Shown: positions 42,134 to 52,828 of the stretch, in pieces | Position numbering within the stretch: the stretch's first letter is position 1 | Layout of the letters: each line of letters starts with the position of its first letter | The notes under the pieces: generated by a model | What the model was told of the DNA's origin: nothing | Database searches by the model: none | Seen by the model: only the letters and a program-made list of their open reading frames with translations | Program-made: the position numbers and the translations under genes | Source: Rhizobium sp. RCAM05350 | Lineage (GTDB): Bacteria > Pseudomonadota > Alphaproteobacteria > Rhizobiales > Rhizobiaceae | Reading direction: 5' to 3' | Assembly: GCA_024426085.1 (NCBI GenBank) | Contig: CP087974.1 | Span: forward strand, 2,704,001 to 2,768,000 | DNA length: 64,000 bases

Positions 42134-42176
42134 TCATTCTCTCTACTCAGTAATTCACTTGGCCGCGCCCAGCGCT

Positions 42177-43520
42177 TTATTTCGGCGGCGTGCCGTTGTC
42201 GGCCAGAACGTCACCGACCAGATAGAGCGAGCCGCCGATCAGGATACGGGGCGCAACCGGGTCATCGTTGAACATTGCGGTGATGGCGCCGAGTGCTTCG
42301 GCCACCGTGGACATCGCGCCCGCTTCTGAACCCGGCAGAAGCCGCATCGTCAGCAAGCGCCACCGCATCTATTCCGGCATCGGAACCGCGGATCGGAACG
42401 GTAAACACCTGTTCGGCCAGCCCTTTGAACGCCTTGAAATAGCCGACCGGATCCTTGGTGTTGATCATTCCGATGATCAGGAACAACGGCCGGGGATCCG
42501 CTCTTCCAGATTTGCCATGGTTTCGGCGATAACCTGACCGGCACCTGGATTGTGTCCGCCATCGACCCAGATTTCCGACCCTTCCGGCGCTAGACGCGCC
42601 AGATTGCCTTCGGTCAACCGCTGGAGACGGCCCGGCCATTCGACGGTGACCAGTCCCTTGTCGATGACGGCATCGGATATATCGAAACCGGCAGCCTTCA
42701 CCGCACGGATGGCGGCGGCGGCATTGGCATATTGATGGCGGCCCGGCAGGCGCGGCAATGGCAAGTCGGCAAGGCCGAACTCATCCTGATAGACCAGACG
42801 GCCGAATTCCTCATGCGCCATGAAGTCTTGTCCATAGACCGATAGCGGGCACTTCAGCCGCTCGGCAATGGAGACGAGAACGTCGCGCGCCGTATCTTCC
42901 TCCTGATGACCGATCACCACCGGGCAGCCACGCTTCATGATCCCGGCCTTTTCAGCAGCGATCAGCTCGACCCGATCGCCGAGATAGGCCTGATGATCGA
43001 GCGAGATCGGCATGATGACGGAAACGGCGGGCGTCTTGATGACGTTGGTCGCATCGAAAGCAGCCACCGAGGCCGACTTCGATGATGACGACGTCGGCCG
43101 GATGCTCGGCAAACAGCACAAAGGTGACGGCTGTCAGGATTTCGAAAACGGTGATTTTCTGGCCGGCATTGGCTTCGCTGACACGGCGCACAGCATCGGC
43201 CAGCACGGCATCACCGACCAGTGCACCACGTTCGCCTTTTTGCCGATGCGATAGCGCTCGTGCCAATTGACCAGATGCGGGGAGGTGTGGACGTGAACGG
43301 TAAGGCCGGCGGCTTCCAGGATCGCACGGGAAAAGGCGGTAACAGAGCCCTTGCCGTTGGTGCCGGCAACATGAATGACCGGCGGCAGCTTGTCCTGTGG
43401 ATTGCCGAGTACATCGAGTAGCCGGGTAATCCGGTCAAGCGACAGATCAAAGCCCTTCGGGTGAAGCGCCAGCAGCTTGTCGATTTCCTGCCCCGCCTCG
43501 GAGACCTGCACCGTCGTCAT
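42177..43520 (-). CDS. folC: Dihydrofolate/folylpolyglutamate synthase FolC (frameshifted here)
   Basis: FolC makes dihydrofolate and adds glutamates to folates. About 447 residues. P-loop HVAGTNGKGSVTAFSRAIL, HTSPHLVNWHERYRIG, VVIIEVGLGG, ISLDHQAYLG and the C-terminal domain (VDGGHNPGAGQVIAETM) are present. Four indels cancel each other: one T lost in the plus-strand run 43237-43241, extra base at 43062, one lost around 42497-42501, one extra around 42331-42333. It follows accD by 132 bases. ATG 43520 is used; GTG 43523 precedes it directly. Confidence 0.93.
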
Positions 43521-43651
43521 CACCGCTCCTCCAACTGCCGCTGGAGCGCCGGGCGCTCATTCAAGCGCGCTCAAGACGCGCCAATCCCAAATGATCTAAA
43601 GTGTGAAGGGCGGCCGGGCAATCCCTGGCCACCGTCCGTATTTTTGAAAGC

Positions 43652-44574
43652 TTAGGCGCTGGCGGCCATCGGAACCGGTGCGAGCGCCGTGCTGCCATTC
43701 AGCTTCGCGGCGTCGACCGGTTTCTTCATCAGGATCTTCAGCACACGGGCGAGCGTATCGGGGATATCGTGGCGCTTGATGACCATATCGATCATGCCGT
43801 GTTCCATCAGATATTCCGAGGTCTGGAAGCCTTCAGGCAGCTTTTCGCGGATGGTCTGTTCTGATCACACGCTTGCCGGCAAAGCAGATTTCCGCACCCG
43901 GCTCAGCCAGATGCAGATCACCAAGCATCGCGTAGGATGCGGTGACGCCACCCGTGGTCGGGGTTCGTCAGCACGACGATATAGGGAAGGCCTGCTTCCT
44001 TGAGCATCTGCACCGCGACCGTGGTACGCGGCAGCTGCATCAGCGACAGGATGCCTTCCTGCATGCAGGGCGCCGCCCGAAGCCGGGAAGATCACCAGCG
44101 GGCATTTTTCAGCAATCGCCTTTTCGAAGGCCTTTATGATCGCCTCGCCGGCAGCAATGCCGAGCGAGCCACCCATGAAGTTGAATTCATGTACGACGCC
44201 GACCAGCTTGACTCCACGGCAGCGGCCAACACCGGCAACGATCGTGTCTTCGAGATCGGTCTTGATCCGGCTGTCGCGCAGACGATCGACATATTTCTTC
44301 GAATCGTGAACTTCAACGGGTCCTGCGCCACCTTCGGCTGCGGCAGGGCTTCATAAACGCCGTCATCGAACAGGTCCTTCAGCCGCGCCTTGGCCGGCAT
44401 CTTCATATGGAAGCCGGATGCGGGGATGACCCATTTATTTTCTTCGAGATCGCGGTGAAACACCATCTCGCCGGTTTCCGGGCACTTGATCCAGAGATTT
44501 TCCGGAACTTCCCGGCGACCGAGCATCGAGTTGATCTTCGGTCGAACGTAATTCGTGATCCAGTTCAAATCCAA
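43652..44574 (-). CDS. accD: Acetyl-CoA carboxylase carboxyltransferase subunit beta (frameshifted here)
   Basis: AccD transfers the carboxyl group to acetyl-CoA in fatty-acid synthesis and is essential. About 306 residues. [20 protein letters not shown] corresponds to the zinc-ribbon region, but only one of the four cysteines of the E. coli protein is present. [51 protein letters not shown] and [18 protein letters not shown] follow. Four indels: one base lost near 44305, and extra bases at 44067, 43960-43963 and 43862 (GCC-CGC, CCC-GAC and ATC-GAA each gained a base at C-G). The break-up into fragments is therefore not credible biology. Confidence 0.94.
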
Positions 44575-44618
44575 ACTCCTGAATATTTAAAACCGGTCCT
44601 GCCCCACAATGTGGGCAA

Positions 44619-45454
44619 TTATTCGGCCGCTACAAGCCTTGCAGAGCGAACGCCGGCGGAAAGGCCACGGACCAGCGTCTCTACGCCCGGCACCGTTGCC
44701 CCAGTCGATTTCCCGTCTTCGGTCAGGCTGGATGCCACTTGGTTGACGATGGCAGTGCCAACGACGACGCCATCAGCCGACGCGCCGATGGCGCGCATGC
44801 TCAGCCGTCTTGACGCCGAAGCCGACGCAGACCGGAAGTTTTCGTATGGCCCTTGATCCGCTGCACGGCACCGCCGACAACAGTGGGATCCGGCAGAGCC
44901 GAGCCGGTGATACCGTTCATCGAGACATAATAGACGAAACCAGAGGTGTTTTCGAGAACCTTCGGCAACCGCTTGTCGTCGGTGGTCGGCGTCGCCAGGC
45001 GAATGAAGTTGATGTCCTTCTTCAAGGCGGGGATGCACAGCTCGTCATCCATTTCCGGCGGCAGGTCGACGACGATCAGGCCGTCGATGCCGCAAGCCAG
45101 CGCGTCATCGAGAAAACGTTCAACGCCGTAGATATAGATCGGGTTGTAGTAGCCCATCATCACGATCGGCGTGTCCTGGTCGCCTTCGCGGAAGCGGCGG
45201 GCGATTTCCAGCGTCTTTGCCAGTGTCTGTCCGCCCTTCAGCGCGCTGGCCGGCAAGCTGAATGGCCGGACCGTCGGCCATCGGATCGGAAAAGGCATGC
45301 CGAGCTCGATGATATCGGAACCGGCAGACGGCAGCGCCTTCATGATCGCCAGCGACGTGTCGAAATCCGGATCGCCACCCATGAAATAGGTAACTAGTGC
45401 CGGCCGACCTTCGGCTGCCAGATCGGCAAATCGTTTGTCCATGCGTGCAGTCAT
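44619..45454 (-). CDS. trpA: Tryptophan synthase alpha chain (frameshifted here)
   Basis: TrpA cleaves indole-3-glycerol phosphate to indole. From ATG 45454: [18 protein letters not shown], then the catalytic-Glu region [30 protein letters not shown], and [14 protein letters not shown]. Four indels: one T lost (plus A-run 45290-45293) and one GC unit lost at 45241-45245, which together restore frame but garble about 17 residues; one extra A at 44839-44842; another GC unit lost near 44791-44797. Restoring all four gives exactly 279 residues, the family length. It ends 45 bases before accD. Confidence 0.95.
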
Positions 45455-45458
45455 GTTG

Positions 45459-46680
45459 TTACAGCCCCATTCCAAGCAATTTGCCGACGGTGAAGATGTC
45501 CTTGTCGCCGCGGCCGGAGAGGTTCATCAGGATGATCTCGTCCTTGCCCATCTTCGGCGCACGCTTGATCACTTCGGCGATCGCATGGCTCGGCTCCAGC
45601 GCCGGAATGATGCCTTCAAGACGCGTCAGCACCTGGAATGCCTCCAGCGCCTCATGATCCATGATCGGCACATAGTCGACACGGCCGATATCGGCGAGCC
45701 AGGAATGTTCCGGACCGATGCCGGGATAATCGAGGCCGGCCGAAATCGAATGGCCTTCCTTGATCTGGCCGTCGCTATCCTGCAGCAGATAGGTCCGGTT
45801 TCCGTGCAGCACGCCCGGTGAACCTGCGGTGATCGACGCGCAATGCTCGTCGCCTTCCAGACCCTTGCCGCCGGCTTCGACGCCGACGATCTTGACGGAT
45901 CCGTCGTCAAGGAACGGATGGAAGATGCCGATCGCGTTCGATCCGCCACCAACAGCAGCGATGACCAGATCAGGAAGACGACCTTCGGCTTCCAGCATCT
46001 GTTGCTTGGCTTCAATACCGATCACCGACTGGAAGTCGTGGACCATTTCCGGATAGGGATGCGGGCCGGCAGCCGTGCCGATCAGGTAATAGGTGTCATC
46101 GACATTGGTGACCCAGTCGCGCAGCGCCTCGTTCATCGCGTCCTTCAAAGTGCCGGATCCAGCCGTTACCGGCTTTACCTCGGCACCGAGCAGTTTCATG
46201 CGGAACACGTTCGGCGCCTGACGCTCGACATCGGTCGCGCCCATATAGACAACGCAGGGAAGACCGAAGCGGGCGGCAACGGTGGCAGACGCCACGCCAT
46301 GCTGGCCGGCACCGGTTTCGGCGATGATGCGGGTCTTGCCCATGCGCTTGGCCAGCAGGATCTGGCCGATGCAATTGTTGATCTTGTGCGAGCCTGGTAT
46401 GGTTCAGCTCTTCGCGCTTGAAATAGATCTTGGCGCCGCCGAGCTCAGCGGTCAGGCGCTCTGCGAAATAAAGCGGGCTGGGGCGGCCGATATAATGCGC
46501 GCCAAGATGCTTCAGCTCAGCCTGAAATTCCGGATCGGTCTTGGCCTTGTTCCACTCATCCTGAAGATCAAGGATCAGCGGCATCAGGGTTTCGGCAACG
46601 AAGCGGCCTCCGAAAATGCCGAAGCGGCCATCCTCGTCGGGTCCGGTCTTGAACGAATTCAGGTTTGGCTTCTCGTTCAC
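45459..46680 (-). CDS. trpB: Tryptophan synthase beta chain (frameshifted here)
   Basis: TrpB joins indole and serine using pyridoxal phosphate. GTG 46680 overlaps the trpF stop (GTGA). The PLP lysine lies in REELNHTGSHKINN, broken by one extra base (T46395 on plus; ACC-GGC became ACCAGGC). [30 protein letters not shown] and [14 protein letters not shown] follow. Restored length is 406 residues. It lies 4 bases upstream of trpA. Confidence 0.96.
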
Positions 46681-47357
46681 TTGCTTCTCCCTGCCAATGC
46701 TTCGGCCATGTCCGCTTCTGCGCGGGCGACGGCATCGAAAAACTCTTCCATGCGCTTCAGATCTTTGACGCCAGGCGCGCTTTCGACACCTGAAGAGGTA
46801 TCGATGGCCTTGGCGCCTGTCAGAGCCAGGGCTTCACCGACATTCTCGGCGTTCAAACCACCGGAAAGCATGTAATCGAGGCTTCCGTCAAGCGTATCCA
46901 GCAGCGTCCAGTCGAAAGACACGCCGTTACCGCCCGGCAGATCAGAGCCTTTCGGCGGCTTGGCGTCGAACAGGAAGCTGTCGGCTATGCCTATATAGGG
47001 TTCGATCCGCCGAAGATCATCAGCGTCGCGAATGGAGAGCGCCTTGATGACAGGCAATCCGTAGACGGCCTTGACGTTCAGGACACGTTCGGGGCTCTCA
47101 CTGCCGTGAAGCTGGAGAATGTCCGGCGACAGCGCCGAGACGATCTCGTCGAGATCATCATTATCGGCATCGACAGTGACAGCGACGATCTTTGCCTTGC
47201 CGCGAATGCGCTCAGCCAACCGGCCGGCATCGTCGGGCTCTATATTGCGTGGGCTCTTCGGAAAGAAGATGAAACCCGTATAGCGCGCACCGAGCGTCAC
47301 GGCCCGATCCACGGCCTCGGCAGTCTTCAGCCCGCAAATTTTGACTTCCGTTTTCAT
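46677..47357 (-). CDS. trpF: Phosphoribosylanthranilate isomerase
   Basis: Intact, 226 residues. [15 protein letters not shown] carries the catalytic cysteine, [12 protein letters not shown] and [16 protein letters not shown] the phosphate site, and [16 protein letters not shown] the C-terminal catalytic region. It is the first gene of trpF-trpB-trpA-accD-folC, a gene order common in rhizobia. Confidence 0.96.
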   Translation of the reverse strand: MKTEVKICGLKTAEAVDRAVTLGARYTGFIFFPKSPRNIEPDDAGRLAERIRGKAKIVAVTVDADNDDLDEIVSALSPDILQLHGSESPERVLNVKAVYGLPVIKALSIRDADDLRRIEPYIGIADSFLFDAKPPKGSDLPGGNGVSFDWTLLDTLDGSLDYMLSGGLNAENVGEALALTGAKAIDTSSGVESAPGVKDLKRMEEFFDAVARAEADMAEALAGRSK

Positions 47358-47490
47358 GCACAGCGAACTGACATGAAATGGGTCCTGAGTCGAGCCTAAA
47401 ACACGCCAAACACCGGCACGAACAGAGCTTCAGCCATTGCATATGGGGAGCGATGGACCCATATCGACCGTGACGATCACGGAGAACATC

Positions 47491-47691
47491 ATGCGCCTTC
47501 TGCTTGCCATCATCCTGCCCTGGCTTCAGTTTTTCACCATCGGCCGGCCGTTTGCGGGCATTGTCTGCCTTATCCTGCAAATTACTCTGATCGGCTGGAT
47601 TCCGGCTGCGATCTGGTCGGTCTATGCGCTCAGCCAGTACAAGACCGACGAGAAGATCAGGGAAGCGCTGGGCAATCAGTACCGGCGCTAA
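47491..47691 (+). CDS. YqaE/Pmp3-like small membrane protein
   Basis: 66 residues from ATG 47491, with GGAG seven bases upstream. Two hydrophobic helices (LLLAIILPWLQFFTIG and IVCLILQITLIGWIPAAIW) and the LLxxxGWIPxxIxxxYxL pattern fit the Pmp3/YqaE family, linked to membrane potential and stress. The tail QYKTDEKIREALGNQYRR is charged. The 18-codon upstream extension is not needed. Confidence 0.75.
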   Translation: MRLLLAIILPWLQFFTIGRPFAGIVCLILQITLIGWIPAAIWSVYALSQYKTDEKIREALGNQYRR

Positions 47692-47702
47692 GCCGGATAG
47701 AC

Positions 47703-48461
47703 TCAATCGAAGTCGATTGCGTGCAGCATCGTGCCATTGCGCTTCAGCCAACGCTTGGCATCGTCCATTCCCGGGCAGAGTTCTTCGCACAGGTCCCAGA
47801 AATCCGGTCCATGGTTCATCTCGCGCAGATGCGCGACCTCGTGGGCGGCGAGATAATCGATCACTTTCGGCGGCGCCATGACAATGCGCCAGGAAAAGCT
47901 CAAGGCACCATCGGCGGCGCAGGAACCCCAGCGGCTGCGGGTATCCTTGAAACTCAGAGACTTCACCTTGCGGCCAACCATACGCGCATAGTTTGAAACT
48001 AGGCGCTCAAGGTCCCTGCGTGCTTCCTTCTTCAGAAAATCTGCGATCCGCCGGCGGAGATGCTCCTCGGCTCCGCTGACCAGCAGCACCGCTTCGTCAT
48101 CAATGATGACAGCCTCGGTCAGTCCGCGCAGCTTGCCGGTGCGTTCGATCCGATGGGCGACGCCCCGCAACAGAATGGTGCCGCCCTCTTCCAGCACGCT
48201 TTCGCCAGAAAACCGGGCGAGCTTGGTCATCAGCCATCCCTGATGGCGATCGAGAAAGGCGTTGATCTCGCGTTCGGGCAATCCAGCCGGAATGGTCATC
48301 TTCAGGGCGCGGCCGCCCGGTTCGATGCGCAGTGTCATGCGTGTTGCACGCGCATTCTGGCGAATGGTCAGCGGCATCACCTTGCCTGCAACGTCAATCG
48401 TCCGCGTCACCGGTGGCGGCGGAGATTTGGGCTGACGCGGCTTTCGAAGCAGGGAGAACAT
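47703..48461 (-). CDS. YgjP/SprT-like M48-type metallopeptidase (DUF45)
   Basis: Intact, 252 residues from ATG 48461. The zinc site is AAHEVAHLREMNHGPDFWDL (HExxH plus a downstream histidine) and RSRWGSCAADGALSFSWRI is the second family hallmark. No signal peptide or membrane segment, so cytosolic. Substrate unknown. Upstream in-frame ATGs at 48497 and 48539 overlap a terminator-like hairpin, so the shorter form is preferred. Confidence 0.85.
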   Translation of the reverse strand: MFSLLRKPRQPKSPPPPVTRTIDVAGKVMPLTIRQNARATRMTLRIEPGGRALKMTIPAGLPEREINAFLDRHQGWLMTKLARFSGESVLEEGGTILLRGVAHRIERTGKLRGLTEAVIIDDEAVLLVSGAEEHLRRRIADFLKKEARRDLERLVSNYARMVGRKVKSLSFKDTRSRWGSCAADGALSFSWRIVMAPPKVIDYLAAHEVAHLREMNHGPDFWDLCEELCPGMDDAKRWLKRNGTMLHAIDFD

Positions 48462-48524
48462 GAGTGTCTTGATAACCGATTCGTTTGAAGGACGCATGAT
48501 CCCGAACAAACGGGACAACATCAA

Positions 48525-48558
48525 AAGAAAAACCGGCACCTTTGGGGATGCCGGTTTT
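48525..48558 (-). terminator. Terminator after the DUF2852 gene
   Basis: AAAACCGGCA and TGCCGGTTTT pair perfectly around a 10-base loop; on the minus strand the stem runs into TTTTTCTTTT. It lies 41 bases past the DUF2852 stop. Confidence 0.85.
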
Positions 48559-48598
48559 GTTTGTCTGGCTGATCGTTGCGATCAGTTGATCGCCGGGA

Positions 48599-49027
48599 TC
48601 AGTTGGCCGGGAAGCCCGGGACCGAGCCAGAACCGCCGGAATTGCGATCGCGCATGAAACGGTCGAAATCTTCCTGGTCCTTGGCGCGGCGAAGTTCGTG
48701 GACATATTCGTCGAACTGTTCGCGCATTTCATCGAGCTTGCGGCGTTCCTCGTCCAGGCGGGCGAGCTCGGCATCGCGCCAGTCGTCGAAGGCAACATTG
48801 CCGGTGCCAAAGCTCGGACGGCCATAACGCTGGCTCTTCCGCTTGAAGGACGAGCAAAAGCCGTCAACGCTATTGTTGGCATCCTTCTTGAAGCTCTTCA
48901 GCCGTTCGCCGAACAGGATATAGGCAAGCATAGCAAGCCCAAGCGGCCAGAAAATCACAAAACCGAGCACCATCATGGCAATGGTCGCTGGCGTCCAGTC
49001 CGGACGGATCAATGCAGATTGGTTCAT
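48599..49027 (-). CDS. DUF2852 domain protein
   Basis: Intact, 142 residues. One membrane helix (ATIAMMVLGFVIFWPLGLAMLA, about residues 14-35), then a basic segment and a coiled-coil-like helix (LARLDEERRKLDEMREQFDEYV, about 90-112), ending in a glycine/serine-rich tail. This matches DUF2852, a small alphaproteobacterial membrane protein family without known function. Confidence 0.8.
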   Translation of the reverse strand: MNQSALIRPDWTPATIAMMVLGFVIFWPLGLAMLAYILFGERLKSFKKDANNSVDGFCSSFKRKSQRYGRPSFGTGNVAFDDWRDAELARLDEERRKLDEMREQFDEYVHELRRAKDQEDFDRFMRDRNSGGSGSVPGFPAN

Positions 49028-49172
49028 GTTCAGAAGTCCTCGCTAAAAGTGGGCCTCTCCTTCGGACCCGCTTATTACGAGATGGGAAGAGGCCTGCCCC
49101 TCCGCAAGACAATTGTCCGCAGATTCAGGCAAGCCTCTGATATCGATCGATGAAATCGATATGTATTGCGGA

Positions 49173-50446
49173 TCAGGCGGTTTTGCCGCCCTTGATCACC
49201 TGGCGCACCGGCTTGGCGCTGCGGGCATGTTCGCGGTGAAACGCTGCGATGCGCGGCGCGATTTCGCGGCGGAAACGCGAGCCGTTGAAAACACTGTAAT
49301 GGCCGACATCGGGCTGCATGTAGTGCAGGCGCATATTGTCGGGGATGTTTGTGCAGATCGTCTGCGCCGCCTGTGTCTGACCGACGCCGGATATATCGTC
49401 GTTCTCGCCTTCTACCGTCAGAAGCGCTACCTTGCGGATCGCCGTCGTATCGACGCGCTGCCCGCGGTGCATCATCTCGCCCTTCGGAAGAGCATGGCGC
49501 ATGAAGACTGTCTCGACAGTCTGCAGATAGAACTCCGCTGTCAGATCCATCACTGCCATGTATTCATCATAGAAATCGCGGTGCTTTTCGGCGGCGTCGC
49601 CATCGTTCTTGACCAGATGCTCGAAGAAATCCTTGGTCGCCGTCAGATGACGATCGAGGTTCATCGACATGAAGCCGGACAATTGCAGGAAGCCCGGATA
49701 GACCGGACGCATGAAGCCAACCTGCGGAAACGGCACCGGCATCACGACATTGTCGTGGAACCATTTGATCGGCTTGTCCTCGGCAAGCTGGTTCACGGCC
49801 GTCGGGTTGATGCGCGTGTCGATCGGCCCACCCATCAGCGTCATGGAGGACGGCGACAGCGGATCGTCATTTGCCTCCATCAGCGCGACGGCGGCAAGAA
49901 CCGGCACCGCCGGCTGACAAACGGCGATCACATGCGTGTCGGGGCCGAGGAAATGCAGCATCTGGATGACGTAGTCGATATAGTCATCGAGGTCGAAAGT
50001 GCCTTCGGTCAACGGCACCGTGCGGGCATCGATCCAGTCGGTGATATAGATATCCGACTGCGGCAACAGCGCCTCGACGGTGCCGCGCAGCAGCGTCGCG
50101 TAGTGGCCGGACATAGGCGCGACGATCAGCACCTTCGGATCGGAAGCCCTACCCTTTGGCACAGGCGCTCGAAATGGATGAGATTGCAGAAAGGTTCGCG
50201 CCAAACGATCCGCTCCCGCACCGTGACCGGAATGTCGTCGATCAGGGTTTCAGGCAGGCCGAATTCCGGCTTGCCGTAGCGGCGCGTCGTGCGCTCGAAG
50301 ACCTCGAGGCCGGCAGCAGCTGCTCTGCCCATATAGGTGTGCGAAATCGGGTTGAGCGGATTTGCGTAGGCGAGCCGCATGGCATCTGCCGCAGCGCGCC
50401 AAGGGGCCATCATCGCGTGATTGAGTTCGTAAAGCTGGTAGAACAT
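49173..50446 (-). CDS. phaZ: Intracellular polyhydroxybutyrate depolymerase PhaZ (frameshifted here)
   Basis: A depolymerase of stored PHB granules, 424 residues when restored. MFYQLYELNHAMMAPWRAAA and HTYMGRAAAAGLEVFERTTR are typical. The nucleophile is a cysteine in VIAVCQPAVPVLAAVA, as in intracellular PHB depolymerases where Cys replaces the lipase-box serine; the C-terminal PDVGHYSVFNGSRFR holds the catalytic histidine. One base is lost near 50164-50169 between HFER and PVPKGR. It points to carbon storage as PHB, usual for rhizobia. Confidence 0.92.
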
Positions 50447-50699
50447 CGGCAGCGTTCTCCTTGTTACCGTAAACGACAACGCCGCTCCCAACCGGACGCA
50501 ACCTTGCATTCTTCTTGTTTGTGTCCGCAAGCGAGGCCGACACTAGCACTTTTCTTGTGCGACGCAATAAATATGCCGCAACGCCTCTGTGACAAGGCCT
50601 TCACAAGCGTGCCAGAGAGGGCTTGATACTAAGTAAAGGTGCTTGCCCGAAGCTGCTTTCGCATATCGATTCCTGAGAATGTACGGCTGAGCCATCCGG
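50447..50699. other. Intergenic region upstream of phaZ
   Basis: About 250 bases. It should contain the phaZ promoter on the minus strand. I see no repeat, hairpin or credible small gene. Confidence 0.4.
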
Positions 50700-51720
50700 C
50701 TACTGCGAAACCCTGACCACAGCCTTAATCAGCCCGGTCTTTTCATGCGCCCAGCGCGGTAGATCGGTGACGATGGCGTCCAGCGTCGTACGATGCGTGA
50801 TCAGCGAGGAGACCCGGAACATACCCGGCGCGAATGGAAGCCGCCACATGCTCGAAATCCTGCCGCGTTGCGTTGCGGCTGCCGACCAGCATCATTTCCC
50901 GCTTGTGGAATTCGGGATCGGAGAAACGGATATCGTCTTTCACGACACTGACGAAGACCAGGCAGCCACCGTGTGCAACGAAGGAGAAGGATTTCTCCAT
51001 CGACCCGCCAAATCCAGTAGCATCGAAGACCACATCGAAACCGTCACCACCCGTGGCCGATAGCACGGCTTCCAAGGCGCCATCCCCGGCCAATATTCCT
51101 TCCGCAAAACCCAACCGCTCTTCGGCCATCTGCAAACGCTCGGCGCTGGCATCGAGCAGTGTCACCTGATGGCCGGCGATGCGGGAGAAGAGTGCTGTTC
51201 CAAGACCGATCGGTCCGGCACCGATGACCAGAGCCCTCGAACCGGCAGGCGCCAGCGAGCGGCGAACCGCGTGGGCGCCGATGGCCAGGAACTCAACTGT
51301 CGCCGCCGCCTCCAGCGAAAGATCGCCGACCGGATAGAGGTTTGTCTCCGGCACGAGGATTTCCTCGCAAAGCGCGCCGTCGGTATGCACGCCCAGAACC
51401 TTGATTGCCGTGCAGCAGTTCGGCTTGTCCTTCCAGCAGGCAACGCAGGTTCCGCAGGAGAGATACGGATTGACGATGACCGGCGTGCCCGGCGCCAAGG
51501 ATACTCCTTCGCCGGATCTGATCACCGTTGCCGAGATCTCGTGCCCCATGACCCGGGGATATTCGAGATAGGGGTGTTTGCCCTCGAAAATATGATAGTC
51601 GGTGCCGCAGATGCCGACATGGCTGACTGCCAGTCGCGCCCAGCCTTTCGGCGGTGAACCCGGCATAGGTCTTTCGATGATATCCAGGCGCCCGGGCTCC
51701 GGGCAGATAGCCGCTTTCAT
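50700..51720 (-). CDS. Zinc-type alcohol/polyol dehydrogenase (frameshifted here)
   Basis: A medium-chain zinc dehydrogenase of 339 residues. Catalytic zinc ligands: Cys in GICGTDYH and His-Glu in RVMGHEISATV; structural zinc cysteines in SCGTCVACWKDKPNCC; NAD-binding ALVIGAGPIGLGTALF. One extra G at 50813-50815 (CC-GGT) hides the C-terminus, which restores to VSSLITHRTTLDAIVTDLPR ending at TAG 50700-50702. It resembles L-idonate, sorbitol and L-galactonate dehydrogenases. As last gene of a sugar transporter operon, a sugar-acid or polyol substrate is likely; L-galactonate 5-dehydrogenase is one specific hypothesis. Confidence 0.88.
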
Positions 51721-51770
51721 GGCAAGCAGTTCCTTGCAGTATCAAGTCATAGAGGGTGAATGGCAACGGC

Positions 51771-51798
51771 AACCGGCCGGGATCGAACCCGGCCGGTT
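51771..51798. repeat. Perfect inverted repeat between permease and dehydrogenase genes
   Basis: AACCGGCCGG and CCGGCCGGTT with an 8-base loop. No T-run follows on either strand, so it is probably an mRNA-stabilising or processing hairpin in the transporter-dehydrogenase transcript, not a simple terminator. Confidence 0.6.
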
Positions 51799-51808
51799 GC
51801 CGCAATGA

Positions 51809-52785
51809 TCAACGCGAACCACGGCGGCGCAACTGGTCGAAATAGACGATGACGATGATCAGCACGCCGGTGATGATCCGTTGAACGAACGCATTGACGT
51901 TGAGCAGATTGGCGCCGTTATTGATGGTCGCCAGGATGAAGGCGCCGAGCAGCGGTCCGTGCACCGAGCCCACCGCGCCAAACAAGCTGGTGCCGCCGAT
52001 GACCGAGGAGGCGATTGCCTGCAATTCCCAGCCTTCTGCCTGTGTTGCATTGCCGATGCCGATGCGTGAGGCAAGCAGCAGGCCGACAAAGGCAGCGCAG
52101 GTCGAAGACAGGATATAGGCGAGATAGATCGTGCGATTGACATTGACGCCGGAGAGGCGTGCCGCTTCGCTATTGGAGCCGACGGCAAAGAGATAACGGC
52201 CCCAGCGGCTCAGGTGCAGGAAGATATAGGCTGGTATCGCAACGACGATCACCATCCAGAACAGGCTGGGAATACCGAGGAAATCGGCACGCGAAAAATT
52301 GGTGAAGGACTCGTCGCTGATCGAGATCGTCGGAACCGTTGGTTACTAAAAGGCCAATGCCGCGCAGCGAGGTCAGCGTCGCCAGCGTGATGATGAAGGC
52401 GGGCAGGCCCATGCGGACGATGCCGAAGGCATGGAAGGCGCCGATCGCCACGCCGACCAGAAGCGTGATGCCCATGGCCGGCCAGAGCGGCACCCCATGC
52501 TGCAAAAGCCAGGCGACGGTGACGCTGGAGAAGCCAACCACGGCACCGACGGACAGATCGATGCCGGCGGTGATGATGACGAAGGTCTGCCCCACCGCAA
52601 GGATCGCTGTCATCGCACCCTGACGCAGCAGGTTGCTAATATTGTTGGAGGTCCAGAAACTGGTGGTCGAGATGCCGAGTAGCAGCCAGAGGAACAGCAA
52701 GAGCCCTGAGCAGGGTGAGGCCGAACAGGATGTTCATGCCCTTCTTCGGCACCGGGGCGGTTTCCGTTGTGGTCTCGACGCTCAT
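51809..52785 (-). CDS. Ribose-type sugar ABC transporter permease (frameshifted here)
   Basis: An RbsC-family permease of 324 residues with about eight to ten membrane helices. ATG 52785 begins MSVETTTETAPVPKKGMN. TFVIITAGIDLSVGAVVGFSS is the family hallmark, and SSVIGGTSLFGAVGSVHGPL the conserved cytoplasmic loop. Two extra bases break it: T52707 on plus (CTC-GGG became CTCAGGG) and one at about 52332 (TTC-GAC region). It lies 43 bases downstream of the ATPase gene. Confidence 0.93.
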
Positions 52786-52828
52786 GACTTTCCTCCATGC
52801 ATTTTCTTGTCTGGTCTTTTCACGATGT

